A stretch of 64,000 nt of DNA from Salticus scenicus (GCA_963930645.1 OZ005657.1:45661153-45725152); one strand, 5' to 3'; shown: positions 35,868-45,942, numbered from the stretch's first letter. Translations and numbers: made by a program. Notes: generated by a model not told the origin, from the sequence alone.

Positions 35868-36079
35868 CAGTCGACAGCAAAAGTATCCGAACACTAGCAA
35901 AAATTCCTATGTAAAAAAGCACATTTAACACAGTTTTGTTAAATAAATCCTTGAAGAATCATGTTCTTAGACTGCCTAAGTGCAGGATTCAACAAGGATT
36001 TATTTAACAAAACTGCATTAAGTGTACTTTTTTTATATAGGAATTTTTGCTAGTGCTCGGATACTTTTGCTGCCGACTG
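35868..36079. mobile_element. Tc1-type palindromic MITE (GCAGC subfamily), nested
   Basis: Ends CAGTCGACAGCAAAAGTATC and inverse of CAGTCGGCAGCAAAAGTATC, flanked by TA, inside the long-TIR element 35617-36475. This order shows it inserted after the outer element. Confidence 0.92.
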
Positions 36080-36332
36080 TATTTGCAAAAAACTTGCAAA
36101 ATTTACGCCATCGAAATTGCAAGCGTACCGTTTGTATGTAACCCTAAATGGACTCATTAAGCACAGGAGTGTTGTTAGCAACACAATGGAATAGCAGGAA
36201 ACAATAGACTTCAAGGGTTTACTACATTTTTTAGCAAAAAGACACAAATACGTGTTTACAGCGGAAACCATTATAGTGAAAAGAGAAAAAGAGGAGCCTC
36301 ATGAAACATATACTTTACGGATAATTAGAGGC

Positions 36333-36361
36333 ACATTTTTTTTTTTTTTTTTTTTTTTTTT
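36333..36361. repeat. Poly-T tract
   Basis: About 29 consecutive T inside the long-TIR element. Confidence 0.9.
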
Positions 36362-36518
36362 GCCAAACAAAATTTCATTGCCTCACGATTGCTCTGGTAA
36401 AATATCAAATCGCTCTGATGGGTAGTTTTTAAATTATAGCGTTTTGAAATCCTAACTTTAATTATAATCGCCCTGTAGAACGCATATATCACACTTTAAT
36501 CTCATTCCAAGGCACCAG

Positions 36519-37226
36519 ACGCTACATGTAGCCGTTTCCGTTCCAGGAAGGATTTTACAAAGAGCATTCGCTGTTTTTTGCTGGGCATCTTTCACGATCT
36601 TCACGTGTGCTGTAACTAACTCCTATATTACTTCAAGAATCTCCCATCAATCTTAGAAAAAATATAAGGAACATAAAAATAAATACTATTTAAAACTTTT
36701 TAAAGATCCAAATACCTTTTTCGACCGCTATGTGTCAGTGGTACACTAAAGTAGCACCTCACAAAATCCCCATTAATTACTATGATGAGATGATATGAAT
36801 AACGCTACATGCAGACGTTTTTGTTCCGGAAAGGATCTTATAAAGTGCTCTTGCTCTTTTTACTTAGCATTTTTCACAACCTTTACTATAAGGAAAGCGC
36901 AGGTGACGTCACGCTCAGGGCAAAACACTCTAATCAGGGCAAAACATTGGTATTTCCACCAATACAAATTGTCCTTTTGCCACTCGTGAGTGGAAAAGAT
37001 TGATTAAAGGAGCGTTTGTTTGTAAACATGCCCTTTCCTTATATATAATTAACTCCTATATTACTTCAAGAATCCATTAACAATCTTAGAAAAAATATAA
37101 GGAACACAAAAAGTAAATACATTTTTACACATTTTTAAGATTTTAATGTCTTTTCCGATCTTTATGTACCAATGGTACATTAAAGTACCACCTCACTAAA
37201 TCCTCGTTAATTACTATGATAGCTAT
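36519..37226. repeat. Direct duplication; second copy carries a ~150 bp insert
   Basis: Copy A (36519-36800) and copy B (36801-37226) both start 'acgctacatg.ag.cgttt' and share 'ttccgg/ttccagg', 'aactcctatattacttcaagaatc', 'cttagaaaaaatataaggaaca' and 'cattaattactatgat'. Copy B has extra sequence (about 36895-37045) containing a TGACGTCA octamer and two 'cagggcaaaaca' phrases. Divergence is moderate. Confidence 0.75.
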
Positions 37227-37243
37227 AAATTTTATTGCATATA

Positions 37244-37456
37244 CAGTCGGTAACAAAAGTGTCCGAACACTAGCAAAAATTCCTATGCAAAAAAAGTGCA
37301 CTTCATACGGTTTTGTTAAATAAATCCTTATCGAATCATGTTCTTACACTGACTAAGAATAGGATTCAACAAGGATTTATTTAATAAAACCGTACGAAGT
37401 GTACTTTTTTTACATAAGAATTTTTGCTAGTGTTCGGACACTTTTGTTACCGACTG
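37244..37456. mobile_element. Tc1-type palindromic MITE (GGTAAC subfamily)
   Basis: Ends CAGTCGGTAACAAAAGTGTC and its exact inverse, flanked by TA. The two arms are nearly perfect inverted copies, joined by 'ttcttacactgactaagaat'. 213 bp. Confidence 0.93.
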
Positions 37457-38483
37457 TATCTTTAAAAAATTACTCTTAAATAACTAAAAAAGTATGTTTC
37501 CAATACAATTTTTGTCTGTTTCATAATGTGATGGTAGATATAGTATTAAAGCAGTCGTGAGGAAATGAAGTTACATTACTTGCAGGTAGTTAAAATTTTC
37601 ACGTAGATTATATTAATATGGGTTAAGTAATGTATGTTCATATTTTTTAGTAGTACCCTAAAAAACTCATTAAACAATTTAATCCTTTAACGTTCACTAC
37701 TTAATTTATTTCAAAAATTGCTAAACTAATTTTAAAAGTGGCTTTTAGACACGTAGCTGATCATAAATATTTAAAAAATAAAAAATTAGCATTGTTCTTT
37801 ATTGAGAAATTTTTGGTTTGAAACGTCTATAAGTTAACCTTATTAAATTCAAATAACATTTAATTTAATAAATAAAACCCTTTGTAAGTAAACATTATCG
37901 ACTACAAAAACTCCTAAAAATTGTTCCAGATGAAAATAATAGTCCAACTCTTCATTAAATGAAAAAAACTAGACATGAGTGGATCATCAAACCAGCAATT
38001 CGCACCCGCGCGCACTAAGAAACGTCAAGTGACTTATGCATTTAGCTTCCTTTGAAGCATTATTTGTTATATTATGTAATAGTGCTGCTATCTACAGAAC
38101 AGAAAAGGAACATAAGTTTAAAAGCTGATTAAAACAAGGGAGAAATAATAAAAAATCTGCTGCATAAAAAATTATTAAATTATGGCAAATGTTTGGTTTT
38201 GCTGCGAAACCAATGATCGTTAAAGGGTTAAACAGTAGATATTCACTGAGTAAGAGTAAGAAATAAGCTTCCTTTTCATTGGAAAAAACAGCCTTTTGAA
38301 CAAATTACACTAAAAAGTGAGAAAAATTGGCATAGATCTCCATACACAAATAACAGAGGTATGCAATCAACCAGCATAAAGCGATGCACAGTAGCTACAG
38401 TAGCTACATAAAATCACAGATGCCTAGCAAAACTGTTAGATCGGTTTCTGCTCCTTCAATGACAGGCTTTCGTTATTAAAGGT
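37457..38483. other. AT-rich non-coding DNA
   Basis: No gene or element recognised. Confidence 0.5.
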
Positions 38484-38710
38484 GGCCCCCACCAGTGGCC
38501 AAGCGACTCTGTGCTCAAGGCTGGTAGACGGGAAGTACCGAGTTCGATCCCAGGTCAGCTCGTCGACCTAGCCGCTCAGAGTTTTCTGTGGTTTTCTTCG
38601 AAATTCGCCTAAATATTGGCTAGAAGCACTTAAAAAAGACCCTTCACGGAGGGCAATTCACCTGTAGACCAAGAACCCTGTTGTAGTCAATCTGCCTTAA
38701 ATCTCACAAT
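38484..38710 (+). mobile_element. SINE, full-length but diverged
   Basis: The head reads 'gcccccaccagtggccaagcg', a class II-like A box (TGGCCAAGCG), followed by the B box GAGTTCGATCCCAGG about 50 bp on. The body follows ('gctcgtcgacctagccgctc', 'gttttctgtggttttcttcgaaa') and then the tail 'agtcaatctgccttaaatc'. Same family as 42434-42660. The head resembles tRNA-Leu/Ser, which fits a tRNA-derived SINE transcribed by Pol III. No clear target duplication seen. Confidence 0.8.
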
Positions 38711-38865
38711 TCAACCCAACCATTATTGAAGGGACTTTGAATGTGGAATTATAGTCGAAGCACGAGAAATGGAATCTTCGATGTAGAGGTGAAATTTGGA
38801 TTTTTGCGTGCGATCACTTCACGTGAATATCGGGTATACGGTAAAACATTAAATATCTGACACTG

Positions 38866-39755
38866 ATGCAGCCAAAAATAATCTTCAATAAACAAGGCTA
38901 TCGACGACTTACTAGAATCCTTAAACAAGATAGACGTGCAACATTTTCTCAATTGCCCCGGATTTCACTGCTGGAGTATCAACAAGTGTCAGCGTACGAA
39001 TTGTTCAACAGACCATCATTGATACGGGATTTCAGAGTCGAAGGCCTACTCGTGTACCGTTGCCGACTGAAGGCACAAAGATTTACGCATCAACTGGGAC
39101 TGCTAACACCGCCATTGGACTGTTAATGACTGGAAATATGTTGCCTAATTTGATGAGTCTCGTTTCCAGTTGTATCGACGGATGGACATGTCGAGTAGAG
39201 GGACAAACCTCACGAATCCATGAATCCAGCATGACATCAGAGGAGAGATCAAGCTGGTTGAGCCTCAGTAATGGTATAGAGTGGATACAGTTGGCGTGAT
39301 ATGAGACTTCTGATACATCTAGAGATGACTCTGACAGGCTGTAAGCTCCTGTCCGACTACATACACTGATTCATGTCCATTGTGCAATTCGATGGACTAG
39401 GACAATTCCAACAAGACAATGTAGCATTTTAAACGTTGAAAGTTTCAACTGAGCGGCTTCAGGAGTACTGTTCCTGAACTTATACACTTCCATAGGCAAC
39501 CTAAATCCTCAAACAAGAAAATTATGGAGCCTATTTGCAATGTCTTGCAACATGCTGTTCAGACGAAATCTCTACCACCTCGCACTCCTATGAATTTCTG
39601 GATTACCCTGCAGGATTCATGGTGTGAATAGCCTGAAGATAACTTCAGACATCAGTCGAGATTATGCCATGTCCTGTTGCGGCACTTATGCGTGTTTGGG
39701 GGTCCTACACGATATTATGAAGATGTACCAGTTTTTCTGGCTCTTCACTGTAGGT
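38866..39755 (+). pseudogene. Tc1/mariner transposase pseudogene
   Basis: Fragments in three frames follow a Tc1-type transposase from near the N-terminal helix-turn-helix to the end. In order they are QDRRATFSQL, SVRIVQQTIIDTGFQSRRPT, then FDESRFQLY (first catalytic Asp; near 39150), FQQDN (second Asp; near 39405), QPKSS...IMEPI (the third acidic residue, Glu, seems kept; near 39505), and finally GGPTRY near the C terminus. Frameshifts and stops occur throughout, for instance just before FDES. The catalytic residues survive but the frame does not. No TIRs of its own were found. Confidence 0.8.
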
Positions 39756-39764
39756 TGTAATGTA

Positions 39765-39977
39765 CAGTCGGTAACAAAAGTGTCCGAACACTAGCAAAAA
39801 TTCCTATATAAAAAAAGTGCACTTCATACCGTTTTGTTAAATAAATCCTTATCGAATCATGGTCTTAAATTGACTAAAAACAGGATTCGACAAGGATTTA
39901 TTTAACAAAACCATATGAAGTGTACTTTTTTTACATAGGAATTTTTGCTAGTGTTCGGAAACTTTTGTTACCGACTG
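39765..39977. mobile_element. Tc1-type palindromic MITE (GGTAAC subfamily)
   Basis: Ends CAGTCGGTAACAAAAGTGTC and inverse of CAGTCGGTAACAAAAGTTTC, flanked by TA; the right TA has expanded into a (TA)n run. It begins about 10 bp after the transposase relic, but that relic need not be its source. Confidence 0.92.
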
Positions 39978-39999
39978 TATATATATATATATATATACA
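39978..39999. repeat. (TA)n microsatellite at a MITE insertion site
   Basis: About ten TA units starting exactly at the TA target site of the MITE at 39765-39977. Confidence 0.85.
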
Positions 40000-40102
40000 T
40001 TCGTTCAAACTTTGTAATGTTAAAAAGTTATTGCAGCCCAAATTGTCATTTAATTTCAGTACTTCTGGATTTAAAGTAGTTACATTTTTTTATTTCGTCA
40101 TA

Positions 40103-40552
40103 GAGGGTGGTTACAATGCACTTCCGCTATAAACAGCATCTTGCTGCTAAAACGGTGAGCAGATTGCCTTAAAATTTGGTTTGTGGAAGATTCAGGAGAT
40201 GCATTGAAGTAATTCCGAAATAAAATTATTTCAGAAATATCCACTGGGTGGTGTTTTTCATATAAAACAGAAAATTTAGAAAAATAAATTACTCTTATGG
40301 AATGCATAGGAATTTGAATAATTATAAACAGTTTTTGATCCCATGTGGGTAATATCATTTTTTAAATTTGTCATTTTTCTTACGGAAGGCGACACCTGAT
40401 GGACACTTTTATTTTATTTTATTTATTTATTTATTTTTTAATTCCTTGAGTGCATCTTATGATTTTTCCACATACAAAATTTGGTCGCAATCTGCTCTCC
40501 CATTTTAATTGCAGAAAGTTGTTTATAGCGAAGATTAATTATAATCACCCTG
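40103..40552. mobile_element. Long-TIR element related to 35617-36475
   Basis: The right end, inverted, reads CAGGGTGATTATAATTAATC. The left end reads GAGGGTGGTTACAATGCAC, with its first base changed. Both ends continue with 'cgctataaaca' and 'gagcagattgc', then 'aaa.ttt.gt.tgtggaa'. 450 bp, interior A/T-rich with a (TTTA)n tract at about 40410-40435. No coding capacity. Confidence 0.75.
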
Positions 40553-41786
40553 TATTTAAGTTTATTTCATTCTCCTCTATTCATTTTATTTTCACTGACT
40601 ATTACGTATAACGAAAAAAACTATACAGAAGTATTTCAGTCTAAATGGTTTTTGTGCTCCCATTTACTTGGCGAAAAAAACATACGTAGATGAAACGGAA
40701 AGATTCTCAGCTGTTGAAAATTTATATTCTTAATTCTTCAAATAGTTATCAATAAAACTTTATAGATCCATTTAATTTTTCAGTTCATTAAGTTAATTCA
40801 TTTCCGCTTTTCATATAAATGTAAGTATATCCACAGACTCATAGGAGCACGATAATTATAATGGTGCAGAAGTAAATGGAACAATTAAGAGTAACTTGTC
40901 ATGAATCCATTCTGTTATGACTTTGACTTAGACTGAATTGCTCTCAACAATCTCTCCTTGGAACAGCGAGGGGTGACTAAACAAGAGGGGATTGTAATTA
41001 TGCTTCGCTATCTCTAAGTTCCCCCTCAGACATCCCCCCATTCCAGATGAGTCGGGTAATTTAGTTTGAAAAATTAGCTCTAGATAACGAGAAAGACAAA
41101 AATGGCGGTATGCGCTTAATGCGGCGGCAAAAATGGATAACGAAAAATTTCCCGTTTATTAAAAGTGACAATTTCAGGTTTTGCCACACAGCATTTTTTT
41201 TTCTCTTTTTTCGCCTTTGTCATTATTCGTTGTCACAATTCTCAACTGCTAAAGAAAATGCGCAATGATTAAAACGTTTCAATGCTCTAGATTGTGATGG
41301 CACATTAATAGACTGATTTGTACTACATTAATTCAGGACTGGATCAAAGTTATTTAAATTTATATTACCTAAAAGAATCATTTGTGATGTTTTCTAATTT
41401 GCGGCACCACCTTAGTGAGGCACCTATAAATAAAAATTCAATCACCTGGCTACATCTCCCAGCTTTATTTATTTAATTTTTTTTCCCTCCAAGAATATAT
41501 CTATGAGTAAAAAAATATAAATATTTAAAAAATACATATATTAGAAAGAAAAGTAAATTCCTAAATGATTAATAACTAATCTATTTCAATTATGTTTTCA
41601 TATTTATATGAAACAGTTAATCAAAACAAGAATATGATTCATAAAAATGTGTAACACTGCTAATATAAATTGATCAATCTAAAATCAAGTAAATTTAAAA
41701 AATATATAATTAACATCCTTTTTTATTTATCAGTTTATTATTATTATTACTATTATTATTACATTTACGCTCTAACCAATCATTTA
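40553..41786. other. Single-copy-looking DNA before the tRNA array
   Basis: Mostly AT-rich. From about 40920 to 41170 the sequence is less biased and contains 'ccccctcagacatcccccc' and two 'aaaaatgg' phrases close to 'ggcggtatgcgc' and 'gcggcggc'. No long frame is open and no domain is seen. An (ATT)n tract at about 41738-41760 leads into the array. Confidence 0.4.
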
Positions 41787-41818
41787 CACGACGCTCTAAC
41801 CAACTGAGCTAATGGGCC
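41787..41818 (-). pseudogene. tRNA-Ile-like 5' half at array edge
   Basis: Only the 5' 32 nt (acceptor 5' strand through the 5' side of the anticodon stem) are present. The sequence leaves the array exactly before the anticodon loop. A short echo, 'cgctctaaccaa', lies at 41768-41779. Confidence 0.8.
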
Positions 41819-42133
41819 ACGAAAATCGGAAGTTACATTTACCTCTTTATATCCTGAGTCGATCTATATTGTTTCAGAATGTTATACATATTATTAGGAC
41901 AGAAATAGAATTCTTAAAAAAGCTCTGCTTCGATGTAAACTTTAATTAAATCATTTACACATTATATGTTTTATTTAGAAACATTCAACTTTCATAAATT
42001 ATGTTCAGATTGAATTTTATTTATTGCCACCCTCTCTGATAAGCCATACGGTTTAGGATGCTCTGAAGATATCGAAAGGTTTTCTTTTATCAAGTGAAAC
42101 TTTTCTGCTAAATATTGGCCAAAAGCAACGCAT

Positions 42134-42199
42134 GGGGGGATCGAACCCACGACCTTCTCGTTATTAGCACGACGCTCTAACCAACTGAGCTAATGGGCC
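42134..42199 (-). pseudogene. tRNA-Ile(AAT)-like, acceptor 3' strand lost (class G)
   Basis: Eight bases, including the 3' acceptor strand, are deleted; the rest is class G, with G29.A41 in the anticodon stem. Confidence 0.8.
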
Positions 42200-42433
42200 A
42201 CGAAAATCGGGAGTTACATTTACCTCTTTATATCCTGAGTCGATCTATATTGTTTCAGAATATAATACATACTATTAGGACAGAAATAGAATTCTTAAAA
42301 AAGCTCTGCTTCGATGTAAACTTTAATTAAATCATTTACACATTATATGTTTTATTTAGAAACATTCAACTTTCATAAATTGTGTTCAGATTGAGTTTTA
42401 TTTATTGCCACCCTCTCTGATAAGCCACACGGT

Positions 42434-42660
42434 GTGTTGGTGTTTGGGATTAAGGCCGATTGACTGCTGTAGGTCCTGGGCCTGAGGGGGAGCGCCTTCC
42501 GTGGAGGTCTTTCTAAAGGGTCCCAGCCCGTATTTACGCAAGTTTCGGAGAAAACCACGGAAAACTCCGAACGGCTAGGCCGACGAGCGCGACCGGGGAT
42601 CGAACCCGGCACCTCACGTCTACCAGCTTTGAGCGCAGAACCGCTCGGCCGCTGGTGGGC
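42434..42660 (-). mobile_element. SINE insertion in an array unit, 15 bp target duplication
   Basis: On the minus strand the element starts GCCCACCAGCGGCCGAGCGG (A-box region). It has GGTTCGATCCCCGG as B box, then a body with 'cgtggttttctccgaaact' and a tail 'gtcaatcggccttaatccc'. GATAAGCCACACGGT stands on both sides (42419-42433 and 42661-42675), a perfect 15 bp duplication of the array spacer. It is the best-preserved copy of the family in the window; others lie at 20155, 20790, 27511 and 38484. The ORFs read across it are spurious. Confidence 0.93.
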
Positions 42661-42756
42661 GATAAGCCACACGGTTTAGGATGCTCTGAAGATATCGAAA
42701 GGTTTTCTTTTATCAAGTGAAACTTTTCTGCTAAATATTGGCCAAAAGTAACGCAT

Positions 42757-42830
42757 TTGCCCATGGGGGGATCGAACCCACGACCTTCCCGTTATTAGCA
42801 CGACGCTGTAACCAACTGAGCTAATGGGCC
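42757..42830 (-). tRNA. tRNA-Ile(AAT)-like, class B
   Basis: G1.A72 in the acceptor, G29.G41 in the anticodon stem, and a private change in the D stem (CAGC for GAGC on its 3' strand). Probably a pseudogene. The unit holding the SINE lies to its left. Confidence 0.55.
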
Positions 42831-43145
42831 ACGAAAATCGGAAGTTACATTTACCTCTTTATATCCTGAGTCGATCTATATTGTTTCAGAATATTATACA
42901 TATTATTAGGACAGAAATAGAATTCTTAAAAAAGCTCTGCTCCGATGTAAACTTTAATTAAATCATTTACACATCATATGTTTTATTTAGAAACATTCAA
43001 TTTTCATAAATTATGTTCAGATTGAATTTTATTTATTGCCACACTCTTTGATAAGCCATACGGTTTAGGATGCTCTGAAGATATCGAAAGGTTTTCTTTT
43101 ATCAAGTGAAACTTTTCTGCTAAATATTGGCCAAAAGTAACGCAT

Positions 43146-43219
43146 TTGCCCATGGGGGGATCGAACCCACGACCTTCCCGTTATTAGCACGACGCTCTAA
43201 CCAACTGAGCTAATGGGCC
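43146..43219 (-). tRNA. tRNA-Ile(AAT)-like, class B'
   Basis: As class B (G1.A72, G29.G41) but with D-loop G18-G19 kept. A box TAGCTCAGTTGG and B box GGTTCGATCCC intact. Confidence 0.6.
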
Positions 43220-43245
43220 ACGAAAACCGAATGTTACATTTACCT

Positions 43246-43252
43246 CTTTATA
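43246..43252 (-). promoter_or_regulatory. TATAAAG-like box upstream of an array tRNA (representative)
   Basis: On the minus strand TATAAAG lies at -27 to -33 relative to the tRNA 5' end at 43219. The surrounding 'cctctttatatcctgag' (plus strand) is kept in nearly every unit; class I units have 'ctctgtatatcc' instead. In several animals a TATA-like element near -30 aids Pol III transcription of tRNA genes. Function here is inferred from position only. Confidence 0.4.
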
Positions 43253-43534
43253 TCCTGAGTCGATCTATATTGTTTCAGAATATTATACATATTATTAGGA
43301 CAGAAATAGAATTCTTAAAAAAGCTCTGCTTCGATGTAAACGTTAATTAAATCACTTACAAATTATATGTTTTATTTAGAAACATTCAACTTTTATAAAT
43401 TATGTTCAGATTGAATTTTATTTATTGCCACCCTCTTTGATAAGCCATACGGTTTAGAATGCTCTGAAGATATCGAAAGGTTTTCTTTTATCAAGTGAAA
43501 CTTTTCTGCTAAATATTGGCCAAAAGTAACGCAC

Positions 43535-43608
43535 TGGCCCATGGGGGGATCGAACCCACGACCTTCGCGTTATTAGCACGACGCTCTAACCAGCTGAGCT
43601 AATGGGCC
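43535..43608 (-). tRNA. tRNA-Ile(AAT)-like, class C
   Basis: Best-preserved class: acceptor, D and anticodon stems all pair. The only stem defect is T50.C64. The D loop reads AGCTGGTTA. Discriminator A, A and B boxes intact, TTTT about 10 nt downstream. Confidence 0.75.
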
Positions 43609-43922
43609 ACGGAAATCGGAATTTACATTTACCTCTTTATATCCTGAGTCGATCTATATTGTTTCAGAATATTATACATATTATTAGGAAAGAAATAGAA
43701 TTCTTAAAAAAGCTCTGCTTCGATGTAAACTTTAATTAAATCATTTACAAATTATATGCTTTATTTAGAAACAATCAACTTCCATAAATTATGTTCAGAT
43801 TGAATTTTATTTATTGCCACCCTCTTTGATAAGCCATACGGTTTAGGATGCTCTGAATATATCGAAAGGTTTTCTTTTATCAAGTGAAACTTTTCTGGTA
43901 AATATTGGCCAAAAGTACGCAT

Positions 43923-43996
43923 TGGGCCATGGGGGTATCGAACCCACGACCTTCGCGTTATTAGCACGACGCTCTAACCAACTGAGCTAATGGTCC
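43923..43996 (-). tRNA. tRNA-Ile(AAT)-like, class D
   Basis: Acceptor GGACCAT with A3.C70; B box GGTTCGATACC; D and anticodon stems pair; T50.C64 mismatch. One base is deleted just downstream (AAAGTACGC). Confidence 0.65.
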
Positions 43997-44311
43997 AGGA
44001 AAATCGACAGTTACATTTACCTCTTTATATCCTGAGTCGATCTATATTGTTTCAGAATATTATACATATTATTAGGACTGAAATAGAATTCTTAAAAAAG
44101 CTCTGCTTCGATGTAAACTTTAATTAAATCATTTACACATTATATGTTTTATTTAGAAACATTAAACTTTCATAAATTATGTTCAGATTGAATTTTATTT
44201 ATTGCCACCCTCTCTGATAAGCCATACGGTTTAGGATGCTCTGAAGATATCGAAAGGTTTTCTTTTATCAAGTGAAACTTTTCTGCTAAATATTGGCCAA
44301 AAGTAACGCAT

Positions 44312-44385
44312 TGGCCCATGGGGGGATCGAACCCACGACCTTCGCATTATTAGCACGTCGCTCTAACCAACTGTGCTAATGGGCC
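44312..44385 (-). tRNA. tRNA-Ile(AAT)-like, class E
   Basis: Acceptor intact, but A12.A23 in the D stem and A27.A43 in the anticodon stem, plus T50.C64. Likely a pseudogene. Confidence 0.55.
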
Positions 44386-44700
44386 ACGAAAATCGGAAGT
44401 TACATTTACCTCTTTATATCCTGAGTCGATCTATATTGTTTCAGAATGTTATACATATTATTAGGACAGAAATAGAATTCTTAAAAAAGCTCTGCTTCGA
44501 TGTAAACTTTAATTAAATCACTTACACATTAAATGTTTTATTTAGAAACATTCAACTTTTATAAATTATGTTCAGATTGAAATTTATTTATTGCCACCCT
44601 CTTTGATAAGCCACACGGTTTAGAATGCTCTGAAGATATCGAAAGGTTTTCTTTTATCAAGTGAAACTTTTCTGCTAAATATTGGCCAAAAGCAACGCAT

Positions 44701-44775
44701 TGGCCCAAGGTTGGGATCGAACCCACGACCTTCGCGTTATTAGCACGACGCTCTAACCAACTGAGCTATTGGGCC
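44701..44775 (-). tRNA. tRNA-Ile(AAT)-like, class F variant with paired acceptor change
   Basis: T7 is A and position 66 is T, so the acceptor reads GGCCCAA against TTGGGCC and pairs fully. An extra base lies between T stem and acceptor (75 nt). T stem poor. Confidence 0.55.
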
Positions 44776-45090
44776 ACGAAAATCGTAAGTTACATTTACC
44801 TCTTTATATCCTGAGTCGATCTATATTGTTTCAGAATATAATACATACTATTAGGACAGAAATAGAATTCTTAAAAAAGCTCTGCTTCGATGTAAACTTT
44901 AATTAAATCATTTACACATTATATGTTTTATTTAGAAACATTCAACTTTCATAAATTATGTTCAGATTGAATTTTATTTATTGCCACCCTCTCTGATAAG
45001 CCACACGGTTTAGGATGCTCTGAAGATATCGAAAGGTTTTCTTTTATCAAGTGAAACTTTTCTGCTAAATATTGGCCAAAAGTAACGCAT

Positions 45091-45164
45091 TGGCCCATGG
45101 GGGGATCGACCCCACGACCTTCGCGTTATTAGCACGACGCTCTAACCAACTGTGCTAATGGGCC
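45091..45164 (-). tRNA. tRNA-Ile(AAT)-like, class H
   Basis: A12.A23 in the D stem. Private T54 to G change puts GTCGATC in the T loop, which weakens the B box. Confidence 0.55.
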
Positions 45165-45479
45165 ACGAAAATCGGAAGTTACATTTACCTCTTTATATCC
45201 TGAGTCGATCTATATTGTTTCAGAATATTATACATATTATTAGGACAGAAATAGAATTCTTAAAAAAGCTCTGCTCCGATGTAAACTTTAATTAAATCAT
45301 TTACACATCATATGTTTTATTTAGAAACATTCAATTTTCATAAATTATGTTCAGATTGAATTTTATTTATTGCCACACTCTTTGATAAGCCATACGGTTT
45401 AGGATGCTCTGAAGATATCGAAAGGTTTTCTTTTATCAAGTGAAACTTTTCTGCTAAATATTGGCCAAAAGTAACGCAT

Positions 45480-45553
45480 TTGCCCATGGGGGGATCGAAC
45501 CCACGACCTTCCCGTTATTAGCACGACGCTCTAAACAACTGAGCTAATGGGCC
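45480..45553 (-). tRNA. tRNA-Ile(AAT)-like, class B
   Basis: G1.A72, G29.G41, and the invariant D-loop G19 replaced by T. Likely a pseudogene. Confidence 0.5.
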
Positions 45554-45868
45554 ACGAAAATCGGAAGTTACATTTACCTCTTTATATCCTGAGTCGATCT
45601 ATATTGTTTCAGAATGTTATACATATTATTAGGACAGAAATAGAATTCTTAAAAAAGCTCTGCTTCGATGTAAACGTTAATTAAATCACTTACACATTAT
45701 ATGTTTTATTTAGAAACATTCAACTTTTATAAATTATGTTCAGATTGAATTTTATTTATTGCCACCCTCTTTGATAAGCCATACGGTTTAGAATGCTCTG
45801 AAGATATCGAAAGGTTTTCTTTTATCAAGTGAAACTTTTCTGCTAAATATTGGCCAAAAGTAACGCAC

Positions 45869-45942
45869 TGGCCCATGGGGGGATCGAACCCACGACCTTC
45901 GCGTTATTAGCACGACGCTCTAACCAGCTGAGCTAATGGGCC
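45869..45942 (-). tRNA. tRNA-Ile(AAT)-like, class C
   Basis: Only T50.C64 breaks pairing. First member of a complete C-D-E-F-G-H-B module (45869-48276). Confidence 0.75.

Larger units (their letters stand above)
35617..36475. mobile_element. Long-TIR element, TIR CAGGGTGCTTATAATTAAAG, with nested MITE
   Basis: The left ~115 bp and right ~115 bp are inverted copies at roughly 85 per cent identity by eye, including 'ctacccatcagagc' and 'aatttgatattttac'. TA flanks both ends. The element is about 647 bp without the MITE nested at 35868-36079. No transposase-like ORF. The minus-strand ORF at 36050-36271 overlaps the MITE and is not believed. Related ends occur at 40103-40552. Confidence 0.85.

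Noticed and set aside
42373..42764. Minus-strand ORFs of 99 and 76 residues with REVPGSIPG-like text
   Set aside because: They read through the SINE's tRNA-like head and adjacent array sequence; this is a familiar artefact of tRNA-derived repeats.
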